Below are positions 56,285 through 64,000 of a stretch of DNA of 64,000 bases, in pieces (within the stretch, counting starts at the first letter, position 1; every line of letters begins with the position of its first letter). Location: positions 620,001 to 684,000 of the forward strand of contig KQ964247.1 in NCBI GenBank assembly GCA_001566295.1, in the 5' to 3' direction. The translations under genes were made by a program, and so were the position numbers. This DNA comes from Microdochium bolleyi (Eukaryota > Ascomycota > Sordariomycetes > Xylariales > Microdochiaceae). Under the pieces are notes generated by a model, which was not told the origin of the DNA, searched no databases, and saw nothing but the letters and a program-made list of their open reading frames with translations.

Positions 56285-58471
56285 CTTGTCGTTGTCAAGG
56301 CTGGTGACAGATCAAAGTCTGGATGAGCCAGAAAAAGAAGCTCCAGGACGGTTTCCTCCCGACAGGATTACCGCACTTATATATTCATGGCGATCGACCT
56401 GTGCCTACCGGGTTGAGCGGGGAATGGACCCTCCTCAGGCCGTCGGCAAGGCTCTTTCGGAGTCGAATAGCGGCTCTACATCCCAGCATGTCGAGTCCCG
56501 GGAGCATGGAGCTTTGGAGGCCAAGGTAGTTGGTCATGAGCGCCCCGGGTGACGTACCATCGTGGTTGGGGTCGGCCCCAACATCGCTCGATCAATGTCC
56601 GAGGCACCGCATTGCAGCGCCCTTGGGCAAGATTTGTGCGGGGATCGGCAGCACACCGAGGCTCCGCCCTGGATGCGTGCCGGGCAACTGCCGGGTCTTT
56701 GGCGAAATTGTGGCGGAGATTCTCCCAGCATCGGGTCCCAGCATCTGGGTCTCGGAGGCTGGGGAAATGGCCGGTGCGTGCGCCAATCGAGCTCCGTCGG
56801 AACTTAGGGGGCGCCGCCACATGGCGAATGGGTGACTCGAATCCGGCATGTCGTTGGCCGATCTTTTGACGCAGCGCTGGGTGCAAACTTTGTGCCAATG
56901 GCTATTGTTGAAGTGATGTAGTCTGAACCTCAATCGCAATAGAGACGTGGACGTGTGAGCCACGAGCAGGTATTGGTAAAAAATATCCATTCCAGGATGA
57001 GAGGCCTAGACCGCTGACACAGTGACAGCGACAAGGAACAGCCACGGCAACACGCACTCACAGGTCCCGTGCGGCCGTACGAAGCGGACAGGCACGTACA
57101 GCGCCAGGGGATGAGTTGAACCTGGCTCGCCTGCCCGTCGTGAATCGGAGCTGGCCCGCTGGTTGCTGGCCGAGCTCGCCTCATGACTCGCAGGGAGAAG
57201 AGCTTTGCAAGCTCCTGTTGCGCTTGTCGAGGTTCTGCCGGCGTTTTCCCACCGCGCGGGAAATAGAGTGACGCTGCACGTGGAGACAAGCACGAACCGA
57301 TGGGCCAAGATGGGGAAGCAAGATGGAGAAAGTGCGGGAGAACTGGGCCAGAAAAGCCCTAGCCACCGCCAATGCCGTCATCACGAGTGCAGAGAGTGCG
57401 GAGTGGAGATGAGGAGAATTCTTCTTGTGCTGCGCATGGCATCCGCAGCAGGGATTCTCCAAGCAACTCCCCGCGCTCCCAATCGGCCCTATTTCTCCAA
57501 CCTGCAGCCAGAAAATGCCACGGCAGGCGAGGCAACCCTGCACGCTTTCTCCGGTGTGTCGGTGTTGATTCTGTGCGGCAGCACCGCGACTCGTGGGCAC
57601 ACGGGTGGGTGCTGCTTGAAGAGCGAGACAAGGCTTCAAAGACCGGCTGCAAGAACGGTGAGCTGGGGCTAGTCTTGGCACCAGGCCTCTTGTGTCTGTG
57701 CAGAGCCGGGGAAGACCAGACATGCAGAACGTCATCGGACCACCGGGCTCAACGTCGCATCAGACGCAACACCCCGCGAAGCAGGAGTCAAAAACCTGGA
57801 CGTGACGGGCAGTCTCGATCGCATCCAGCAGCGTTATGGCTGTCGTGGTACTGCTCCCCCATGGGGGCTTTCAATCAATTCTCGGCCACGGATACTCGAC
57901 AGAGCAGTCGAGAAAGAAGCTCGCCGCCCAGCAAAAGCCTCCGAAGCCTCTCCCGCGCCCGCCCGCCTTGGCCCAGCTGCCCGGCTCGGCTTGGGGGCGG
58001 GAGAACCACGGCTTGTCCCAAGCTTGTTCGTGCGGCGGAGATGCCGACCTGGGCTTGGCCGTCGTCGTCGGCCCCGTATTTCCGGTAGTTGACGCCCCAG
58101 TTTCTGTCCAAGCCGGGCCGATTGGGCATCGTCAGATGCTTGTTCTCTCCCCACGTCTTCCGTGACTTTGTGGGGTTCCTCGATGGCGGCTGCCGTCGGA
58201 GGTGCGACACAACTCCGACCCCAGGGTACCGTCGCGGGCGAGCATGATGATTCCCATCGTCTGAAAGTTTCCCCGTCTCCATCTTCTGCGGCGATGGGGG
58301 GAAAAATGGTAGTGAGCGGGGGAAAATTATCCATTACTTCACACGATCCGCTCGTTTCCGCGTCGGCTGGACAACTCGGGCACATACCGGAACAGCGCAG
58401 CGGCACGTGAATGAGGCTCGGCTGCGATCGGCGGAGCGGTCAAAGCCTTGACCTGCCCCCGTGCTGCCCGT
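56285..58471. other. GH3 upstream region
   Basis: 2.2 kb. The part near the GH3 start holds its promoter. Frames such as 57372-58088 (plus) and 57834-58406 (minus) are Arg/Ser/Gly/Pro-rich and overlap on both strands; no motif, not called. Confidence 0.45.
56376..56385 (-). promoter_or_regulatory. TATA box of the GH3 gene
   Basis: AATATATAAG on the minus strand, about 95 bases before the ATG at 56284, good match and good distance. Confidence 0.5.
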
Positions 58472-59220
58472 TCACCCGAACCTCGATGCGGATCCGTTCA
58501 TCCTCTCGCCGCTCCTACTCCTGGACTTTATCCGTTGGGTTCTTGCCATGTTCTTGACCACTGCGATCAGGACGATCATGGCGTCCACGATGTCATCGAC
58601 CTTCTTAAACAACGTGGTCTTCTTGGCCCTTTCGAGCACAATATCGAGCTCCGTCCAGTTCTACCGCGCCTCGAACCACCACGTCGTCGCGATCGAGCCC
58701 CGCCGGGCATGTAGAAGTTGACGTCGCGGCAGCCCTTCTCGCAGTCCTTGTCTGATTCTATGCAAGCTCTGTACTTCACAGTCTTGCACTTGCTGTTGTG
58801 CTTGTTGATGTCCACTTTATCATTCGGTCCTGTGTGGTAACTTTGCTCCATCTCTTCCTCTGGGGAGACCACTTCACCTTCTTCAGCCAGCACCGCATTG
58901 CAGGTCGAGCCAAGCCGCGTATCGAGTAGTAGGCCGAGCACGGCTGCGTCGTCTGCTTGCAGCAGGGCTGGTAGTGGGAACACCATTATTACGGGTTGTT
59001 GCAAAGCAATGTCCATACAAGGTTGAAGCTTTCGCGGTGGGTGCACTTGGCATCCAGCACTGTCACTACAGTGCTTGCAGTTATTGGTTATCTCGGTGAA
59101 GAGTCCGTTGAAGTTCTTCTTGCCGTTGCTGGGCGTGATGCTCTCCGCCGCCAGCACGCCGCCATCGGTCCTGACAGCAGCGCAGTGCTCGCGCCGGCTG
59201 GGGTCGTGTGCGGAGGTCAT
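58472..59220 (-). pseudogene. Probable frameshifted gene, unknown protein
   Basis: From an ATG at 59220 a 214-codon frame reads as ordinary protein with Cys residues (NCKHCSDSAGC, KYRACIESDKDCEKGC, DVNFYMPGG). After about 58690 that frame turns into an Arg/Ser/Gly-rich string, while the minus-strand frame shifted by one becomes protein-like for a short span (LDRDDVVVRGAVELDG), and then the third frame, after a TAG at 58661-58663, carries an amphipathic helical stretch (LDIVLERAKKTTLFKKVDDI, then VDAMIVLIAVVKNM) to a TGA at 58472-58474. Codon choice is fungal throughout. The simplest reading is one gene broken by two small indels or by assembly error. A short real ORF with coincidental neighbours is the alternative. 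Family not recognised; acts where unknown. Confidence 0.35.
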
Positions 59221-62089
59221 CTAAGCGGCGCAGTCATACTCTGTTTTGTATCGAGTCAGAAATGTCCAGCTCGAAGCAAAGGGGGTTTGAATATGGGTGA
59301 TGGTAGCGGTGGCACTGGACGCCAGACGGTCTCTGTGTATCAAGGGCTGTGTTTGCTACCAGTTGTTGATGAAACCCCAAAACTCGAATCAGACCGTAAG
59401 TCGCGCTAAGTCTTGACTTTTCATTTTGTGCTTCCTCTGTGATATATTGGGCAGTAGCAGTGTAACCCACAGCATTTGCTTGCATAGATCCCGGGTCTCG
59501 CCTCTCAGTTGTGCTGTTCGCCCGTAAACTTGCACCGGCAAAGATGAGGGATGGTAAAACGCTGGGCTTAGGCCCTGAAATATGGCGTGATTAGCAACAC
59601 GATTTCGGCTGAAAGGTGTGACAAGTCTGTGTGCTGCGGGTTGCTGCTGATGCTGTGTTTGCTTCCGCAAGTTCCCAAATCCTCAGTGGAGACCAGGACA
59701 GGCGACTGTGCTTTGACCATGGACAGCACTCGCGTGGGCTCAATGAGGTTATTTCAGATGAACAACAGTTGTTATACGGTGGAAACAAAGGGATCGAAAA
59801 AGAAGCCAACTACTGGTTATTTTCTACGACGAGTTTACCAGCTTTGAGTTCTCGTGGTGTTGGACTGTGCTTGAGTCTTCATTGGTTCGTCTCGATGGGA
59901 GTGGAACCAAGTCCCGCGTTGTCGATACGGGGCTGGCTGTGAACTGACCTGGCTGTGTCTCCTGAAGAAGTGTCCGGGTTGCCGCTTGCAGCTCGTCTCG
60001 AGGCACAGAAGTTAGTATTGATTATGGATTATCCCCGCTAGAGTCTAAATCACAGAAAGAGCACAAACCCGTGCTCAATCAATCAAATCAGTCATCCGGG
60101 CCCAATGGGACTCATTATATTGCAGCATATATCGAACAGCCACGAGTTTGGCTTGGTAGGTTGCTTGGCACTGCCCAGACTCTGGCAGCCGAGCGAGTTG
60201 GCCGACAGATAGCACTAGGTTAAGCGCTCACTGATAAACCAGCAGTTGGCACCACCTGGGGCGATGTGACGCAGTGAAGAGATGAAGATAGAGTGATAAG
60301 CCATGTGGTTGTCAGAAAATCGGTGGAAGTTGCTGAGCCGATTCCTCCCGGCAATGAGCTGAAGTTGCCACGGTGCAGATGGGCTTACTTCCTGATTGGG
60401 ACCATCACAGTCATGCTGATTGGCCAGGAATGGGGTCTGAGCCTACCAACCAAACCTGTCGCGCTTCGTGCTTGGTAATCTTCTCATTGTCTTGTCTGTT
60501 CGTACTTGTAGGTGTCTTCAAGATCTGTGGCTCTAACGAAAATGAAAGACATGCCAGCTCCAGACCTCTCTCACTACCTGAGGCAGTCCACAAAAGTGAC
60601 AGCCTGTACAAACGTTGCAATGGCATCCTGCCTCACTTCACTCCCGATAGACATGCCAGACGGCATGTTGATCACATGTCGCGACTGCTTCTCTGCACTT
60701 GACAGCCGCCAGTCCGGCCTGTGCTGTACCGAGCAGCAAAGTTCACGCATAAGGTGACACCGAAGCTTTGGTCTAGGCGGTCCTATGTGATCGTGTTTGT
60801 AGATTCAACCTGCAACAACCAGGAAAAGGAAAGGAAACTGAATAATGGGGAAAAAAAAAAAAAAAAAAAGAGGGGGGGGGGGTCAAAGTGTAGTGAGGTG
60901 CCAATCTGAGCTCTAAACCGCCGATTCAAAGTGAGCTTGCATCGAAACCCGAATGTCAAGCCGAGGTTGTGGGGATAGGGCACCCAGGCAATGCTGACAG
61001 GGATCAGGATCGGACTTTGTGCAGAGCCTTTTCTAAGGTTGCATGAGGAGTGAAATCCCTGCCCGCACGAACGTGACAAGCAGCCAAGACCATGAAGTCT
61101 AGGCTTGCCTGGCCAGGGCGAGTACCATGTAATTTGGGGGCTACATGAATCAAATTTCAAAAGGTCTTCGGACCGTGTAGGTTGTGAGAAATCGCGACTT
61201 GCGTTCCGGATTCTCGGTCGCTTCCATGTCATTGACTGACATGAGAGCTGCAACACCCCAGTGGTCTTCGGCACTGAACATAGAGGATGCTTTGCAACCG
61301 CTACAGCCACACGAGGAATGTGTTAACAGATGATTCTTAACAGACCCGATGAATTTCAATTGCCTCAAGTGAGCCTATGTCCTTTGCTCCATTCTGGATC
61401 AACGTGACTGCGCTGAAGACGCGAGCTCTGAGCATTACCAAACTGCCGACGCGATGCAGCAGTGTGGTTGCCACCCTAGGTTTTCCAGGAAGCTAGGCCA
61501 ATGCACAGCCCTTGAGTTTCAAGCAACGTTGTATCCGAAGTATCAACAATGAGCATTTCGCAGATAGCAATGCAAGCCCCATTATTTTTACTGTACCTGA
61601 AGTCGATCAAGAGCTGCCACTTCTCTTGGGGCTGGGCCGATCCTTAGAGGTGTCCTTAGACGTGGAGATTCCAGGTCCAGGCTAGATCTTCTGTCATCAT
61701 AGGATTGAGATGCAGTGCAACCTTAATCCACCTGGCATGGGTTGTTGATGATGATGACGGATTTTGCCCTGCAGCGGGACCGCGGTGGAACCTTGCAGGA
61801 GTGGTCTGGTAGCAGTGGCTAGACCAGGTACGCGACACCAGATCTTCTTCTCAGGGCAAGGAAGCCGGATTCGGATGTCGCCGTCAGCGTCGTGTCGACC
61901 ACGGCACGGCACGATGCTGGCTGATATCTTACCACGAGACACAAAGTAGTCTTTCATGCCTGCGAGAAAATCTCTACAAAAGGCTGCACCCCCTTGAAGC
62001 ATTTCCTCACTGTCTAAACATCAGCATAAGTCCCTTATTAAGTTACTCTTCCTGACATTCTTGGTACTCGGATCCACGATACTGGCAAC
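59221..62089. other. Intergenic, upstream of the LysM gene
   Basis: 2.9 kb. Short frames on both strands; a minus-strand frame at 61697-62002 is open but unrecognised. A homopolymer pair lies at 60851-60882. The final 100 bases must hold the LysM gene promoter and leader. Confidence 0.45.
60851..60882. repeat. A19 followed by G-rich run
   Basis: Nineteen A, then GA, then about eleven G. Low-complexity; length may be assembly-dependent. Confidence 0.8.
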
Positions 62090-63582
62090 ATGCTTTTGTC
62101 CAAGCTCAACCTCGCGGCTGCCGCTGTGGCGCTGCCCAGTGTCCTTGGCCACGTCGCCAAGCGCCAAAGCCTACCCGTCGACCCCAACACGACAAAGTAC
62201 TGTTCCTGGTACGCTGACGTCTACGAAGGCGAGACCTGCAGGGATGTCCTCAACACATTCGAAATCTCGATGGCCGACTTCGTCCGCTGGGTAGGTAGAC
62301 AAAGATGCTGTTCGGTTCAGGTTGGTTCGGAGACATGCTAACCAGGATGGCAGAACCCGTCCCTCTCGTCTACATGTGGCGGATTCAAAGGCGGAGTGAG
62401 TTACTGCGTTGAGGCTTATGGCGAGCCTCCTGTCACCACAACTCAGCCGCCCACGACGGCACCTCCCTCGACTACGTCGAAGCCGACTACCACCACCATG
62501 CCCACCACTACGTCCACCACCACGAAGCCGGGCAATGGAATCGAGACACCTGCTCCTGTTCAGGACGGCATGGCCACCAACTGCAATCGCTTCGCCTTGG
62601 TCGCATCTGGTGACACTTGTGCCAAGCTCGCTTCTGCCAACGGAATTTCCACCGCGGACTTCATCAAGTTCAACCCCGCCGCAGGCTCAGACTGTACCGG
62701 CCTCTGGGCCGATTACTACGTTTGCGTAGGAGTCATTGGTGGCACCACGATCAAGCCTACATCCACCACCTCTCAGACGACCACCACCAAACCTACCAAC
62801 GGAATCACAACACCGACGCCGATCCAAGACGGCATGACGGGGTCGTGTAACAAGTTCCATCTGGTGCAAAGTGGCGAAGGCTGTGTCGGAATTGCGAGCA
62901 AGAATGGTATCCCCGTCGCCAAGTTCTACGAGTGGAATCCGAGCGCGAAGACAGACTGCTCCGGGCTGTGGGCCGACACGTATGCCTGCGTTTCGACGAT
63001 CGGCTACACCCCTCCGACCTCTACGACCGCGAAGCCTAGCACCACCCAGCCCACTAACGGTGTATCCACTCCCACGCCGATTCGTGAGGGCATGACGTCC
63101 AGCTGTAACAAGTTCGTGATGGTCAAGTCCGGGGACCAGTGCGGCACCATCGCCAGCAAGGCTGGCATCCCTCTGGCCAAGCTCTACGAGTGGAACCCAG
63201 CGGTCAATACAGACTGCTCTGGACTCTGGGCCGAATACTACATTTGCACAGGTGTAATTGGTTATACGCCACCGACGACCACCACCCAGCCGCCCACCAC
63301 GACCAAGCCCGGCAACGGCATCACCACCCCGACGCCTTTCATTGACACCATGTACAACACTTGCAAGAAATTCTACAAGGGTAGGTTTCCCCTAAATACT
63401 GTGTGTGTCTGGTTATAATTGCTGACAGCTTTTTCTTCTTGTGTCCAGTTGTCTCTAACGACACCTGCGACAAGATTGTGTCCAAGACGGGCGTGACCAA
63501 GGCCAACTTCACCAAGTGGAACCCGGCCGTTGGCTCGACCTGCAACGTCTGGCTCGACTACAACTATTGTGTCGGTGTCTAA
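62090..63582 (+). CDS. Secreted protein with five LysM domains
   Basis: Exons 62090-62290, 62354-63380 and 63449-63582 splice in phase to 453 residues; introns start GTAGGT and end GGCAG or TCCAG, the first with a TGCTAACC branch site. Signal peptide about 1-20, then a KR pair (about 24-25). Five LysM units follow: one near 37-88 (CSWYADVYEGETCRDVL), split by intron 1; then CNRFALVASGDTCAKLA, CNKFHLVQSGEGCVGIA, CNKFVMVKSGDQCGTIA and a last one (SNDTCDKIVSKTG), split by intron 2. Each ends near WNP and a Cys-bearing strand. Units are joined by Thr/Pro linkers (TTTKPTNGITTPTP type). The third and fourth repeats are closest to each other. LysM domains bind chitin; secreted catalytic-free multi-LysM proteins can shield hyphae or sequester chitin oligomers. 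No catalytic domain is present. Extracellular. Confidence 0.95.
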
Positions 63583-64000
63583 AGGATACATGTTGAAGAT
63601 CCGTACGAGTGTCCGCCAATTGCTGTGGGTGTCTGTCTGCGGGGGCCAGCGATGAGCAGCATTGGATAAAGAAAGATCGCGCTTTCGATTCTTGTATATA
63701 ACTTAACGAGACCATCTCCGACTGGGGTTGATGAGATGAGATAGTTGAAACAGTTAGATGACTTGGGAGCATAGAATTCAGGCTTGACTTCCCGGCCGAC
63801 ATTCCTGGTACCGCCTCAAGAAACACCACGGGCTTGATATGAGAAACGTTCGACTGCGCGAGTGAGCTGTGAAGGAGAAGAAAGAGCATGCCACCACTCA
63901 GCTGTGTCCATCGAAGCGATTCGACGAACGGCAAGCAGATCGACATGGACGAACGTAAGCATTGAGCGATGGGATAATCCGTAAAGATGAGAATGCGCTC
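63583..64000. other. Downstream of the LysM gene
   Basis: 420 bases, the LysM 3' UTR and beyond. A minus-strand frame (63509-63946) overlaps the last LysM exon and is antisense noise. Nothing else supported. Confidence 0.5.

Noticed and set aside
57372..58406. Overlapping plus and minus frames of about 190-240 codons
   Set aside because: Both strands open together, Arg/Ser/Gly-rich, no motif.
61697..62002. Minus-strand frame of 101 codons
   Set aside because: Partly protein-like but no motif, no splice partners, next to a promoter region.
1..64000. tRNA, 5S rRNA, CRISPR array and intact transposon searches by eye
   Set aside because: No GGTTCGANNCC box with a partner A box and cloverleaf, no 5S core, no spaced direct repeats, no reverse transcriptase or transposase motif was seen. 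A software scan (tRNAscan-SE, Infernal) could still find something missed.

Overview
The window reads as nuclear DNA of a filamentous ascomycete (Pezizomycotina). Genes are split by short GT-AG introns, several with CTAAC/CTGAC-type branch sites. The gene set is fungal: SPC19 of the DASH ring, SHO1 osmosensor, SQT1, an AVT-type transporter, an RO10-like nuclear distribution protein, a class V chitinase with LysM domains, a multi-LysM secreted protein and a GH3 beta-glucosidase. The species cannot be named from sequence alone. Base composition is moderately GC-rich and gene spacing is wide. I recognised no tRNA, rRNA, intact transposon or CRISPR array.

Layout. 1-34.5 kb is a normal gene-bearing arm. 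In order: the 5' end of an FG nucleoporin (-), the complex I NDUFA8/20.8 kDa subunit (+), a BTB protein (-), an intronless LysM/CBM18/GH18 chitinase (-), an unknown two-exon protein (-), SPC19 (+), SHO1 (-), a 5 kb empty stretch, an RO10-like protein (-), an AVT transporter (+), SQT1 (+), a C2H2/Myb-like/C2H2 protein (-) divergent from a fungal-specific DUF7580-like protein (+), a truncated MaoC hot-dog relic (-), and a disordered Ser/Pro-rich protein (+).

34.5-51.3 kb is a gene-sparse, microsatellite-rich tract whose only confident gene is a bZIP factor. It also holds two open coding-like relics on the minus strand, one of them a multi-C2H2 fragment, a 56 bp imperfect duplication and a long A tract.

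51.3-64 kb is a secretome-rich end. It has a small Kex2-type secreted cysteine-rich protein of unknown function (+), a three-exon GH3 beta-glucosidase (-), a probable frameshifted gene (-) and a five-LysM secreted protein (+).

Two themes link the genes. One is cell-wall and chitin biology: the chitinase, the five-LysM protein, the GH3 enzyme and the secreted orphan. The other is core housekeeping with cell organisation: DASH, dynein/dynactin-type nuclear distribution, nuclear pore, ribosome assembly and HOG signalling. The least explained items are the secreted orphan at 51.4-52.4 kb, the C2H2/Myb fusion with its divergent DUF7580-like neighbour, and the decayed genes at 29.7, 48.4, 49.1 and 58.5 kb.
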